Shown piece after piece: positions 42,130-53,549 of a DNA stretch of 64,000 nucleotides. The position numbers and the translations under genes are program-made. The DNA is from Branchiostoma floridae (taxonomy: Eukaryota; Chordata; Leptocardii; Amphioxiformes; Branchiostomatidae), in the NCBI RefSeq assembly GCF_000003815.2, contig NW_023365723.1:326699-390698 (forward strand). Direction: 5' to 3'. The notes beneath the pieces were generated by a model. The model made no database searches. It was not told the DNA's origin and saw only the letters and a program-made list of their open reading frames with translations. Each line of letters starts with the position of its first letter. Positions within the stretch are counted from its first letter, which is position 1.

Positions 42130-44300
42130 ACCAGAAACTGAACGTTCTAGGTTATTTCCAAACTGTGTTGAAGATTAATGATGATGCAAGACATGTATTC
42201 GGTACTGGAGAACGCTGTGGAGCTCCTTTCCTCCACAGCGATATTTGGTGCCTACGTAGAGCTAAATGACTCGGAGATAACTGAGTCACTCTGTCATAGG
42301 ACAAAGCAATCACTACAGACTGCAACAATCTATCTGCCACAATTATATCTATCGTACATCAATACGCATATGCTGTGTGCCATCTCGAGACCATTTAGTA
42401 TATTGATCGGGGACTTTTCATTGAAAACTTCAATAGTTACGGGCACTTCAGAAAATCTAGCCGCTATAAGTAAAAGAAAAACAAACAAGACAATGAGAAG
42501 CGAACATCAGAGAGAACCACTATCCGGATGGTACCCAGGCTAGCTCAATGATAAAAGAACAATGAACTAAGCGAGCCTTCTGTACATGTCCATCACTGAT
42601 TAGGGATGACTTTAGCAGAATTCTCTACTGTTCTATCCTGTTGACTAGTGCGCTCAGACTGGAGCAGTTGTTACGTTGTCCGTTTTAGTCCCATACGTGT
42701 TATGCCAATCATGCAAAAAGTAGCATGCTGATTGGTTGCATCACAAAACGTATTGAATTGTGCCCAACACTGGCGGGAAATCATCTGCCAATCATTTAAA
42801 ACAGCGTGCTGATTGGTCCTTTCGCAAAACACTCTCTTTGCCAACACTGATCGCGACATAAAGCTGAACTATTGTGACAACCATCTACTAGTATTCTACA
42901 AAAATATTGACAATTGACTCTAATGTACAGATATCCTCACATAAACCCAATTTTCTGTCATGAAGTTCTTTTTTTTTACTTGATAGGCTTAAATATCTAT
43001 AATCGTTTCATTGACCCCTGCCAGACTCCTGAGCGCGGGAATACTTGTAACCCGATAGCATTTACGGATAGCAACAACAAGTCGGGGACGTCTGTACCAA
43101 TCACTTTTTGATTAACTGGCCATACCTGCACCCTTTAGGGAACCAGATTCACGCATACTATTTTCCAAATGTATGGGTGGCTTAGTGATTGTAGTGCGAA
43201 TACTTTGTGATTGTAGTACGAATACTTTATTAACACAGTGATGTATTTCAGTGTAGCTACCGGCTCCGTAAAATTTCGTTTGGAACTTTTATTTTGGAAC
43301 GTCATAAATGCGAATTGCCATACGTGCGCTGTTTCTTCATTCTTCATGGTTCTCATCAGTGTGGTACCTGGTCTGTTGTTGATCCAAGTTTCAAAAATTA
43401 TGAGGTGGACATGATATCTATAGAAGTGTAGCGCAAAGGTCTTCAACATACCATCGCCGTAGGAAGGTGAAGCGCTATACTTCTTCCGCAACAAGTCTTT
43501 TGAACTTCTCCCAGCTCCTCTAAGCTCAGTCCTTGCATGTCTGGTAGTATGTCTGGTTTAGGCACCGGGGCCGTGCTGGCTACTAGTAGGTTCTTGGTGA
43601 CCGGGTAGTTGTGTATGTGCGGTACCGTGGCTGCGAGCTTAGCTCGGAGGATGTCAGCACTAGGCGAGGAGCTAATCAGAGTACATCACCTCTGAGTATA
43701 CTAGTAGCTAATTATTCCCACAGCGCCTTGATAGACGACATCATATCTTCATTTTACACGTATAAATACTTGACACTTGTGTGAGGGGTATGATTTCGAT
43801 TTCCCGGTTCTTTGTAAATATCGCTACGAGAGTTCGTCACGGGAAGTAATAAGACACGAAGGACCAGACATTTTCCGTACGCATGCACGAACTCACGCCT
43901 CTCTCCGGCCTAACTCCACTCAAGCCCTCGATAAACATGACTGTTTGCTACATACTCGCGAGTATGTGCAATTTTGGTCGGTAATGTCAGCTCTATATCT
44001 GTCTATGTTACCTAGCCACTGCCTCCGCCTTTCGTCCAACAGCGCTCTAGTTTTCTCACCTTGATTTTCAATTATTTTCGGAATCCTGTGAAAGCTATTT
44101 TCATTATTAATTATTTCGTGAGACATTGTTCCTGCGCTCCCGTCCGTTGGGGTGCAGCGCAGTGTCCTGCCCGCAACCTGAACACTTCTTTGAACGTTTT
44201 GGTTTCGGCGTGGTGTATGGAAACGAAGGTAAATCACCCAAACTTCAATAGAAAATGGAACAGCATAAATCTACTACGCCTTTCGGTCGTGCTACACGGA
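42130..44300. other. no gene recognised; small repeats only
   Basis: No convincing exon. It holds a perfect 10-bp stem with an 8-base loop (42213-42240), an imperfect ~75-bp tandem (about 42700-42850, sharing GCCAATCAT and GCTGATTGGT) and a 22-bp tandem (GTGATTGTAGT.CGAATACTTT, about 43186-43230). Confidence 0.5.
42213..42240. other. perfect short hairpin
   Basis: CGCTGTGGAG, loop CTCCTTTC, CTCCACAGCG. A 10-bp GC-rich stem of no known function; it could be chance. Confidence 0.5.
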
Positions 44301-44315
44301 AGATGGACTCGTGTC

Positions 44316-44605
44316 ACGTTAATTCACAGGTGACGGCTCATGCGCAATTGATTAATTTTCTTAAGCAGGCTCAAATCTAAACACTTCAAGTCTGGGTCTA
44401 GGCCGGCTAGAAAACGATCCAAACCAATGCCAGCCCTTCAGGCAGGCCAATCGGACCATGCGCTGAACGTCAGCCGCATACACGGATATGCTCTCGCCTG
44501 GACGAAGTGTCTTACATTGGTCTCTCGAAGAAACTATTCAGGGAGAGCCGGACGACCGAAAGGTCCTGGCATGGCATGGCTTGACGAATCAAGACTAGAT
44601 CCGCA
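44316..44605. repeat. dispersed repeat Y, copy 1
   Basis: AATTCACAGGTGACGGCTCATGCGCA, written here in parts as AATTCACAGGT and GGCTCATGCGCA, and GACCGAAAGGTCCTG with GGCTTGACGAATCAAG recur in the same order at 51585-51740. It lies upstream of LINE endonuclease sequence in minus orientation. Confidence 0.6.
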
Positions 44606-45400
44606 TTGGTAGCTGCCGGTTCACTGAAATAGCAGACGCCGATCCAAATAGGAAGGTCGGCAATGCGCAAAGCTGGGTCCCCAAAGTGTGGTTCTGATTC
44701 TAGAAATACCCTTACCTTATCAACAATAGTCTGGGCTAGAATAGAAAAACTTAATGAACAATTGATCAGTACTATTCCTTCTATATTCCAGAAAAGCTTC
44801 AATTTCACATCTATAGAAGGTCTCCCACACGTGAAACAAAAGTTTATGACTACTGCGCTTAAATGCACAAATCAACTGAAAGTAAAGTCCGTCCTCTTAT
44901 TCTACTCGAGGTTACCGGTTTCAACCCTCCCTTCCAATACAAAGTTGTAGGCTTTTATCAATGCATGCTGGTAATTCTTTAATGTATGCCAATCACCCTG
45001 AAAAATAATAAACCAAGCAGGGTCATACTCCTGTTTTAAGTTAAGAAGATGGTCAAAACTTTTTTGCAACCCCTAAAATGACGTAAACTTCAATATCAAC
45101 TCCAACATTAAATGAAGTGTAAGGAAAATTAATGGCCTTTAACATTGGCTCGTTACAGTCCGCATTTTCATTCACTATTGATAAATATGCAATATTAGAC
45201 TTCCTGTGACTAGGTCCTTTTCTTATCACCATGCTTCTCTTCCTAAAATAGTTTCCACTTTAAACCAGGTAATTTATAAGAGCAATTTGTCAAACCTGAT
45301 ACACATATTTCAAGTTGATAAAGAAACACTACAGAGTTAAAAGTACGTGATTCTTTGGTTTCTTCTTCAAATTAATGAATATGATCATATCAAAGAGGTC
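44599..45400 (-). pseudogene. LINE fragment related to 49611-50180
   Basis: On the minus strand the sequence reads DKVRVFLESEPHFGDPALRI and ADLPIWIGVCYFSEPA, the start of an endonuclease segment whose better copy is at 49611-49870. From 45029 to about 45400 it again matches 49872-50200 (ACTCCTGTTTTAAGTTAAGA; AATATCAACTCCAACATTAA). The part 44680-44830 also recurs at 57110-57225. All are direct repeats of one LINE-like family with internal deletions. Confidence 0.5.
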
Positions 45401-46106
45401 TTTGTCAACCTCTGTGATCATATGTAAGACTAGTGCACCATTGTCAAAGTTAAACACGTGTGTTTTCAATCTATTTATCTCATGTATTGCTGTAGTGATT
45501 GCACAAAGTTTATTTAAACTAACTTTTTTCATCATATGTGCCTTGAGGATTCACGTAAAATTCTAAGCAGTAGAAGTCTTCAGAGTTGAAAGGAAAAGTT
45601 TACAAATGCTATTTTGCTTAAAATTTCTGGTCATAATCCTCAATATTTGAACTTGGAAAATAGGTCAGTGGTTTGGTCAGTGTGCAATAGTGCTTGTTTA
45701 CATCTGCGTTGGCTCTGTTCCAATATTGTAGACTAAAATGCACCTGAACAACTTAAATGCAAAAGGGAGTGCTATTTGCTTTAAAATGGCCCTCTCGGCT
45801 TGTGCAGACTTGAGCTTGCTTTCCATGTCCTATGCATTGTGGAGAGGTCAAAATATCAAACATTGCGCATGGCAGAGTGTCACCAAGGAGATTGACCTCC
45901 TTGGTGTCACCATGTGGTCTCAGAACACAGTTTTTCGGGTATGGGGATTTACATGGTTAAGGACCCCAAAGTGAGGTGGTTCGACGACTCAAAACCTATA
46001 GTAGGGTGCAGATACAATTCACAAGAATTTAGTATGTTGAAGTTGAGGGTACAAGCTACAAAATATCTGAAGATGAGCATAGATTTGCCGGCTCGTTTTT
46101 CTATAA

Positions 46107-46581
46107 GGTCTCAGAACACAGTTTTTCGGGTATGGGGATTTACATGGTTAAGGACCCCAAAGTGAGGTGGTTCGACGACTCAAAACCTATAGTAGGGTGC
46201 AGATACAATTCACAAGAATTTAGTATGTTGAAGTTGAGGGTACAAGCTACAAAATATCTGAAGATGAGCATAGATTTGCCGGCTCGTTTTTCTATAACAG
46301 ACACTTTGATTTGACCCCCAGCGGAGGTCATGGAACTGCAGGCGGCGAACAGGAAGTGCCGGTAACATATCAAGGCGCAAATTCCCGCCGGCCGAAAAAG
46401 CGACGTAATCCAACTTATACAGTATGAACGCCGATGTATTCCTCTACTATTCACCACAGATTCCACCTCGCTGTCGTGCACGGAAGAATAAATACGGCCT
46501 TTGCAAGTACCGCGATGCACTATTTTAACCCGAACTACTTTTGGGGACGGGGGTCGCGGATAATTACTGTGTTATGAGACC
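46107..46581. mobile_element. 475-bp TIR element, copy 1
   Basis: Ends GGTCTCAGAACACAG and, inverted, GGTCTCATAACACAG (14 of 15 match). It begins directly after a truncated copy of itself, with no spacer. Interior GC content is higher than its flanks, and it contains TTCCCGCC and GGAAGTG, matches to E2F and ETS core sites. Confidence 0.85.
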
Positions 46582-46963
46582 TTAAGCCAACTTGACCTTG
46601 GATTTCTTTACGTTCATACAATAAAACTAGTCAAGATACAAAACCGTACCAAATTTTAGAGCAGAAATCCAAATGGTTCCTGAGATATGACCAACTTTGC
46701 ACTTTGGCGCCTAGCACAGGTGTCGGCACTGTACAAGGACTATCTGAGGGGCCGCTTATTGGTCTCATTATCTCAACAAACTTGATATTCTGGTTGACTT
46801 TTTCTGTTATAAGGAGCTTGACAGACCACATTCTACCGTTCTGAGTGATTGGGGTTGGGGGTTTGACTTTTTTAGGGCGGAAAAAGGGGGGGGGGGGGGA
46901 GTCGAGCGGGCTTTAGACCGCACTAAGTCCTATACTTAAGCATAGGGAACGGTCTAGGCGGCC

Positions 46964-46977
46964 GTTGCCATGGTAAC
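46964..46977. promoter_or_regulatory. RFX/X-box-like motif in spacer 1
   Basis: GTTGCCATGGTAAC fits the RFX consensus GTNRCC-N2-RGYAAC at every position and is nearly palindromic. Identical copies occur in the other two spacers. Binding is a prediction. Confidence 0.5.
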
Positions 46978-47471
46978 GGCGGGTCAAACGGTAACGAAAA
47001 TGTTACAGTTCAAGTCAGCCGAGGTCTATTACCAACATATCGGTCAAATTTAATGTGCTTGTCCGTCCCTGGGGAATTCACGCTGTGGATGAAGCCAACT
47101 TGACCTTGGATTTCTTTACGTTCATACAATAAAACTAGTCAAGATACAAAACCGTACCAAATTTTAGAGCAGAAATCCAAATGGTTCCTGAGATATGGCC
47201 AACTTTGCACTTTGGCGCCTAGCACAGGTGTCGGCACTGTACAAGGACTATCTGAGGGGCCGCTTATTGGTCTCATTATCTCAACAAACTTGATATTCTG
47301 GTTGACTTTAGCCTTGAGAGCGCGGCTCACAGACCACATTCTACCGTTCTGAGTGATTGGGGTTGGGGGTTTGACTTTTTTAGGGCGGAAAAAGGGGGGG
47401 GGGGGGGAGTCGAGCGGGCTTTAGACCGCACTAAGTCCTATACTTAAGCATAGGGAACGGTCTAGGCGGCC

Positions 47472-47485
47472 GTTGCCATGGTAAC
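47472..47485. promoter_or_regulatory. RFX/X-box-like motif in spacer 2
   Basis: Second exact copy of GTTGCCATGGTAAC, in the same position of the spacer. Confidence 0.5.
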
Positions 47486-47601
47486 GGCGGGTCAGACGGT
47501 AACGAAAATGTTACAGTTCAAGTCAGCCGAGGTCAATTACCAACATATCGGTCAAATTTAATGTGCTTGTCCGTCCCTGGGGAATTCACGCTGTGGATGA
47601 A

Positions 47602-48076
47602 GGTCTCAGAACACAGTTTTTCGGGTATGGGGATTTACATGGTTAAGGACCCCAAAGTGAGGTGGTTCGACGACTCAAAACCTATAGTAGGGTGCAGATA
47701 CAATTCACAAGAATTTAGTATGTTGAAGTTGAGGGTACAAGCTACAAAATATCTGAAGATGAGCATAGATTTGCCGGCTCGTTTTTCTATAACAGACACT
47801 TTGATTTGACCCCCAGCGGAGGTCATGGAACTGCAGGCGGCGAACAGGAAGTGCCGGTAACATATCAAGGCGCAAATTCCCGCCGGCCGAAAAAGCGACG
47901 TAATCCAACTTATACAGTATGAACGCCGATGTATTCCTCTACTATTCACCACAGATTCCACCTCGCTGTCGTGCACGGAAGAATAAATACGGCCTTTGCA
48001 AGTACCGCGATGCACTATTTTAACCCGAACTACTTTTGGGGACGGGGGTCGCGGATAATTACTGTGTTATGAGACC
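47602..48076. mobile_element. 475-bp TIR element, copy 2
   Basis: Same ends and length as copy 1, framed by spacers: GTGGATGAA before it and TTAAGCCAAC after it. Confidence 0.85.
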
Positions 48077-48459
48077 TTAAGCCAACTTGACCTTGGATTT
48101 CTTTACGTTCATACAATAAAACTAGTCAAGATACAAAACCGTACCAAATTTTAGAGCAGAAATCCAAATGGTTCCTGAGATATTACCAACTTTGGCACTT
48201 TGGCGCTTAGCACAGGTGTCGGCACTGTACAAGGACTATTTGAGGGGCCGCTTATTGGTCTCATAATCTCAACAAACTTGATATTCTGGTCGACTTTTTC
48301 TGTTATAAGGAGCTTGACAGACCACATTCTACCGTTCTGAGTGATTGGGGTTGGGGGTTTGATTTTTTTAGGGCGGAAAAAGGGGGGGGGGGGGGAGTCG
48401 AGCGGGCTTTAGACCGCACTAAGTCCTATACTTAAGCATAGGGAACGGTCTAGGCGGCC

Positions 48460-48473
48460 GTTGCCATGGTAAC
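48460..48473. promoter_or_regulatory. RFX/X-box-like motif in spacer 3
   Basis: Third exact copy of GTTGCCATGGTAAC, in the same position of the spacer. Confidence 0.5.
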
Positions 48474-48589
48474 GGCGGGTCAGACGGTAACGAAAATGTT
48501 ACAGTTCAAGTCAGCCGAGGTCAATTACCAACATATCGGTCAAATTTAATGTGCTTGTCCGTCCCTGGGGAATTCACGCTGTGGATGAA

Positions 48590-49064
48590 GGTCTCAGAAC
48601 ACAGTTTTTCGGGTATGGGGATTTACATGGTTAAGGACCCCAAAGTGAGGTGGTTCGACGACTCAAAACCTATAGTAGGGTGCAGATACAATTCACAAGA
48701 ATTTAGTATGTTGAAGTTGAGGGTACAAGCTACAAAATATCTGAAGATGAGCATAGATTTGCCGGCTCGTTTTTCTATAACAGACACTTTGATTTGACCC
48801 CCAGCGGAGGTCATGGAACTGCAGGCGGCGAACAGGAAGTGCCGGTAACATATCAAGGCGCAAATTCCCGCCGGCCGAAAAAGCGACGTAATCCAACTTA
48901 TACAGTATGAACGCCGATGTATTCCTCTACTATTCACCACAGATTCCACCTCGCTGTCGTGCACGGAAGAATAAATACGGCCTTTGCAAGTACCGCGATG
49001 CACTATTTTAACCCGAACTACTTTTGGGGACGGGGGTCGCGGATAATTACTGTGTTATGAGACC
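48590..49064. mobile_element. 475-bp TIR element, copy 3 (array end)
   Basis: Same ends and length. It is followed not by spacer but by ATGTACG, which matches the ATGT before the array. Confidence 0.85.
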
Positions 49065-49069
49065 ATGTA

Positions 49070-49600
49070 CGAAATGAAAATGGGACAAACAAGGCTGTAT
49101 CTAAGTAAAAGTGCCAGACAATAAATACCAAATCAAACATTTGTACTGACCTCATCTCCGCTTCATGTTTTATCATGGACTGTTGGGATTTATTCTTGAA
49201 CTCATTCATTTTATTCAGCTGCCGGAAAAAAATATGAAAAAAATGTCTGAATAATTAAAGATTGATTTGACGCGTCGGTTTGTTGGTCACAACGCCTAGA
49301 TCTTGATGCTACGTTACATCATTTACAACTGGTAAACCATTGACACCAACCCTTACTGATGTAGACAACAACAAAACAACGCCTAGATCTTGCTGTTACC
49401 GTACTATCCTAAAGAATTATGGGGCCCACTCTGGCCTGTCCTCTTCTTCTCCTGGTCCACTGCTGCCGTCTCCATCCTCACCTTCTCTGGATCCCTCTGC
49501 TGGTGCAGTTGGACAGCATGGCTCAGGTGAAAAGAAAGATATATAGTAAAACTGACATTGCTGTCATGCCATGGTGTGCAATCTGGCGGGACCTGCAGGA
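49070..49600. other. no gene recognised
   Basis: A serine/proline-rich plus frame at 49419-49546 is low in complexity and unsupported. No other feature seen. Confidence 0.35.
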
Positions 49601-49610
49601 GTTGTGATCA

Positions 49611-49870
49611 GCCCCGACTCGAGCGTTGAAATCACCAATAACATACACTGGGTGCTTGCGGGGGACATTCACAAGTATATCGCGGAGACTGCGATAGAAT
49701 GAGTATTTTACATCTTCGGGTGCCTGTAGAGTGGGTGCATAAACGCTAATCAGGCTAGGTCCGCCTTGGTAGCCGCTGGCAGTTCACTGAAATAGCAGAA
49801 CGCCGATCCAAGTAGGAAGGTCGGCAATGCGTGAAGCTGGATCCCCAAAGTGTGGTTCTGATTCTAGAAA
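49611..49870 (-). pseudogene. LINE apurinic-type endonuclease fragment
   Basis: On the minus strand, EPHFGDPASRIADLPTWIGV leads to a stop, then SLISVYAPTLQAPEDVKYSF, YRSLRDILVN and PVYVIGDFNARVGAD. ISVYAPT and GDFNARVG are conserved blocks of the LINE endonuclease (the second holds the D.N catalytic pair). The enzyme nicks target DNA to prime reverse transcription. The fragment has at least one stop and lacks the N- and C-terminal parts. Confidence 0.8.
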
Positions 49871-49871
49871 T

Positions 49872-50200
49872 ACTCCTGTTTTAAGTTAAGAAGGTGGTCA
49901 AAACTTTTTGCATCCCTAAAATAAGGAAACATTCAATATCAACTCCAACATTAAATTTAATGGAGTGTAAAGAGCATTAATGGACTTAAACATTTCTCTC
50001 TAGAGTCCGTATTTTCATCAGTATTGATAAATATGCAATATCTACTTTCCTGTGACTTTTCTCATCATCATGCGTCCCTTTCTAAAATGGTTTACACTTC
50101 AAACCAGGTAATTTATGAGAAAAATTTGTCAAACCTGATACACATCTTTCAAGTTGATAAAGAAACACTTCAGAGTTAAAAGTACGTGATTCATAGCTTT
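49872..50200. repeat. LINE-family repeat, second copy of 45029-45400
   Basis: ACTCCTGTTTTAAGTTAAGA, TCAATATCAACTCCAACATT, GATAAATATGCAATAT and AACCTGATACACAT recur at 45029-45400 on the same strand. Confidence 0.7.
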
Positions 50201-50249
50201 CTTCTTCATATATGCCACACTGTTCGAAGGTGAGAGAACCTGGGATAGA

Positions 50250-50690
50250 ATAAAAGGGACAATTGACTGAACACAAGATGGGGATGTAAGAGACGAAGTA
50301 CTATCAATGTCCTTTGAAGATCTTTTTCTTGGCCTAAACTTTGAAACTAATTTGATTTTTTTTACACTGGTCCATCATTTTCAGTAGAATTACCACCCTC
50401 AGTCACCTACAGAGATATCTTCAACAGATGTTGAATCACATCTACTCGTCCTTCTTCACTAGTCTTATATGTTACAGTATCACTAACATCTTCCTCACTA
50501 CTCTCATAGGTACTAGTACCTGTAAATCCTCCATTCAACTACCAATACCAATCACAACTTCGCCTTTACTTTGTGCTACATGTTCTTTAATCTGAATAAG
50601 CCTTTTATCCATTGTCGTCATCCACTCTTACCCATACGTGAACCCCTTTAACGGGAAGGACCCTGCACTACCCCCCTCTACCTTCCCTGG
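50250..50690. other. no gene recognised
   Basis: Pyrimidine-rich sequence without a supported exon. Confidence 0.35.
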
Positions 50691-51570
50691 GGCCAGTCTG
50701 GCTACAGGTACTCCCCTTGGCTATAGTATCTATTTTCGATCTCGCATACGAATCCACACCAAACGATAGCTCAACATTCTTACTTCAGTTGGCTGAAGCC
50801 ACTGCCTGCTTCCCAATGCGCCATGGTCACACTGGGGGAATAGCTCACAGTGTCCATCATGCATGTTGTGTACAATCTTTGAAACCAACCTACCAACACG
50901 TTTCTTAAACAAACCTAAATGTATGTAAACAAGGAGGCTTTCTCCTTGATGTAAATGGTAGGTGGCGTTGGCAGAAACAAGTGCCCCCTGACCCTCCCTG
51001 GTGGATGTAGCGCACCAGTAGAGATGGTTGATGATGGACTGTATCCAGCCAGCAACGATCTCGCAGTCCCTACCAAGCAAAGTTTCTTCCTGATTCTTAG
51101 TAGTATACGAAAAATGCCGCAGTCGCGTGATGTTAGCAATCGATTTCCTGTTGAATTTGGTCTTTGGCCCGGGGAAAAGTTGGACGCGGTGGAAGGCGTA
51201 TAGGGGCGACATCGCCAGTATCAATCGAGTGTGTGATAACTGGGTTCTGGGCACTGGACTTTGCCTTTCAACGGAAACTGGGTTCTGTCTTACAGCGGAA
51301 CTTGGGTTCTGTCTATTCTGTGGCTTGCAAAAAAGGTCTTTGATTCTGTCCGTCGCTTCTACCGTTATAGTGGTCTTTTAAGAACTTCATCCAACGTCCT
51401 TGGTCGAGCTTCACTGACTTCCCGCAAAGGAGCGGTCGTAGAGAGCCATTTTATTTCATTTATGTTTGAATCCCAAGATCATCGCGCATTACCTGGTCAG
51501 CCCATGGATATGCCAAGGCTACCAAGCGGCGAACCTGCAGTTAAAACTCCTGTGGGGATTCACATTGCCG
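50690..51570 (-). repeat. direct repeat Z, copy 1
   Basis: It matches 52130-53390 in the same orientation with indels: CTACAGGTACTCCCCTTGG, CACACTGGGGG, ACCCTCCCTGGTGGATGTAG, GATGGTTGATGATGGACTGT, GGAAACTGGGTTCTGTCT, GGATATGCCAAGGCT. Copy 1 holds the longer minus-strand frame. Confidence 0.8.
50730..51254 (-). pseudogene. transposase-type C-terminal fragment (NHLYW motif), copy 1
   Basis: The minus frame reads LLGRDCEIVAGWIQSIINHL, YWCATSTREGQGALVSANAT, then HGELFPQCDHG-type residues (DGHCELFPQCDHGALGSRQW). A (L)..W..SI.NHLYW......G......A.W.S...H..N.H.......C.H..L....W pattern is shared by the C-terminal part of a widespread family of animal transposases; I place it near Kolobok with low certainty. 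The stretch SLLVYIHLGLFKKRVGRLVS interrupts the family pattern and copy 2 lacks it, so an insertion is likely. Copy 2 keeps the tighter LVAAKWASLEN. Confidence 0.5.
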
Positions 51571-52129
51571 GAGATTGACTGGAGTCACTTGAATTCACAG
51601 GTCACAGCTCATGCGCAGCTAATTAAATGATTTAAGGAGGCCCAAATCAAAACACTTTATTGGCCGCTCGACGTAAATCTTCCAGAAGAGCCGGAGGACC
51701 GAAAGGTCCTGTCATGGCTTGACGAATCAAGGCTGAAATAGCACAACGCTGATCCCGATAGGAAGGCCCAACTGCTGAATCCAAAGATGAAAATCTTACT
51801 TATTATCAAAAGACGGAGGAAGCATTAGGCGAACGTCGGCCATAATGTTTACGATGACGTGGGATAAGTGCTATACACCCGTAGGTAGGACAACGCTGCC
51901 ACCAATTGTTAAGAGTAAGAACAGACGAAGACACACGTCTGAATTGTAGGAAAACCAAAACGTAACTGCTCTTTATTTGAAGAAGATACTGGTCAAGTTC
52001 TGTCGGTCCTGGGGATCACCTTTCTACGACGGTTACACACTCCTAGAGATGCAATACAATATATTACATAAGATATAATACAATTCACTACATACGTAAT
52101 ACTAGATGTTTCTGTAACTGAGTCCATTT

Positions 52130-53390
52130 TTAGCTACAGGTACTCCCCTTGGCCGGGAAGGACCGCATCTAGACTATTTGTGATCTAGCACATGAATCCA
52201 AACAAACGATAGCTCAACAGTCACTCGCTTGAAACCAATGCCTCCTTCACAATGTGCCATGGTCACACTGGGGGATAGCTCCATGTTGTCAAGGTTGTTT
52301 TCCAGGGATGCCCACTTGGCAGCAACAAGTTCCTCCTGACCCTCCCTGGTGGATGTAGCACACCAGTAGAGATGGTTGATGATGGACTGTATCCAGCCAG
52401 TGACGATCTTGCAATCCCGTTCTCTGCTAAGCGAAGTTAGTTTCTACCTGATTCCTGGTAATATATGAAAAATGCCGCAGTTGTGCCGCAGAAAATGTCT
52501 GGATTGTACATGTACATGTTCTTGTTTTGTGGTGCTTATCTATTGAATCCTAGTCACTAGTCAAATTTCCATTAGAGACTGTGGTTAGGCAAAAAAAAAA
52601 TATTAAAAAAGTGAAAACATTTAGGGAAATGCCATATATCATACAGATGACGGGTGGCACGTATATGCTTCCGAATCCACTTGGCTACTTGCAAGCCAAG
52701 TGACCCGTCACTATGTAATACCCCGCGATCGCTGGAAGGTCGGCCATCTGCTCACATCCTGGCACCACCGTTCTTCTTCACACAAAAAAAAACAACAACA
52801 AAAAAACAGGTGCCTCAAAGGGGAATTGGATCGTTCTATGAAGCCGAGTGATGTTAGCTTATTGATTTCCTGGTGAATTTGTTCTTTGGCCTGTGGAGAA
52901 GTTCATACACATATAGCCTTGCAGAGTAGGCCAATAGGGTGACTTTGTGACGCGGTGGAAGGCAAATAGGGACGGCATCGCCAGTATCAATCGAGTGTTT
53001 GATAACATGAGTTGCACTGGCCATGGGCTTTACCTTTCAGTGTCTCTAAGCGGGACTTGCAATTGGGTTCTGTCTTTCAACGGAAACTGGGTTCTGTCTC
53101 TCAGCGGTTCTGTCTAATTTTCGGCGTGCAAAAAAGAATTCGGATTCTGCCCGTCGTTGCCAACGTTGTACTACTGGTCTTCTAAGAATTGTAGTTCTTC
53201 GCGAGAATCATACAACGTCCTTGGACGAGCTTTACTGACTTTCCTGGCAAGGGAGCGGTTGTAGAAAGAGCGCCAGTTTGTCTAAGAACGTTTGAATCCC
53301 CAGATCATCGCGCATTGCCAGTGGATATGCCAAGACTGCCAAGCGGCGAACCCGCAGTTCAGATCCTTTGGGAATTCCACTTTGCCGTCG
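52130..53390 (-). repeat. direct repeat Z, copy 2
   Basis: Second copy of 50690-51570. It carries the NHLYW fragment at 52140-52470 (minus) and about 0.4 kb of extra sequence, including an A/C-rich stretch at 52780-52808. Confidence 0.8.
52140..52470 (-). pseudogene. transposase-type C-terminal fragment (NHLYW motif), copy 2
   Basis: The minus strand reads DCKIVTGWIQSIINHLYWCA, TSTREGQEELVAAKWASLEN and NLDNMELSPS, then a cysteine in AHCEGG. It aligns with copy 1 but lacks its inserted stretch. The frame is partly intact. See copy 1 for the family question. Confidence 0.5.
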
Positions 53391-53549
53391 CCGCAGGGCT
53401 TGAAAATCACTACGATAGTGGCCTGGGTCTCGCGGGCGTCCATACATTTGTTTTATATATTCTAATGTGACGTCAGATGTCCCTTTAAGGATGATCCGGA
53501 CAGGTGTTTTATAAGGAGCTTCTCGTTCCACCTTGGAATTGACGCTCAA
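53232..53549 (-). pseudogene. gag-like fragment (LTR retrotransposon)
   Basis: The minus frame reads YRSDFQALRRRQSGIPKGSE, LRVRRLAVLAYPLAMRDDLG and IQTFLDKLALFL. A RRQ...E....RRLA..AYP....RDDLGIQ.F.D.L pattern is the middle of the capsid part of Ty3/Gypsy-like gag proteins. Gag packages element RNA. Open for 105 codons, but with no zinc knuckle or protease next to it. Confidence 0.5.

Larger units (their letters stand above)
45916..49064. repeat. tandem array of a 475-bp TIR element and ~510-bp spacer
   Basis: Order: partial element 45916-46106; full elements 46107-46581, 47602-48076, 48590-49064; spacers 46582-47092, 47093-47601, 48077-48589. The regular unit (element plus spacer) is 988 bp. 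Copies are nearly identical. The array as a whole is bordered by ATGT on both sides (45912-45915 and 49065-49068). Long reading frames inside it simply repeat with the DNA and are not evidence of genes. Confidence 0.93.

Noticed and set aside
43135-43494. 119-residue minus frame
   Set aside because: AT-rich, with a tandem repeat inside and no recognisable motif.
46140-46520. 126-residue minus-strand frame repeated in each 475-bp element
   Set aside because: It recurs only because the DNA units are nearly identical; no domain, no start context, and the plus strand is equally open.
49419-49546. Serine/proline/leucine-rich plus frame, possibly secreted
   Set aside because: Low-complexity pyrimidine-rich DNA; hydrophobic run is a composition effect.
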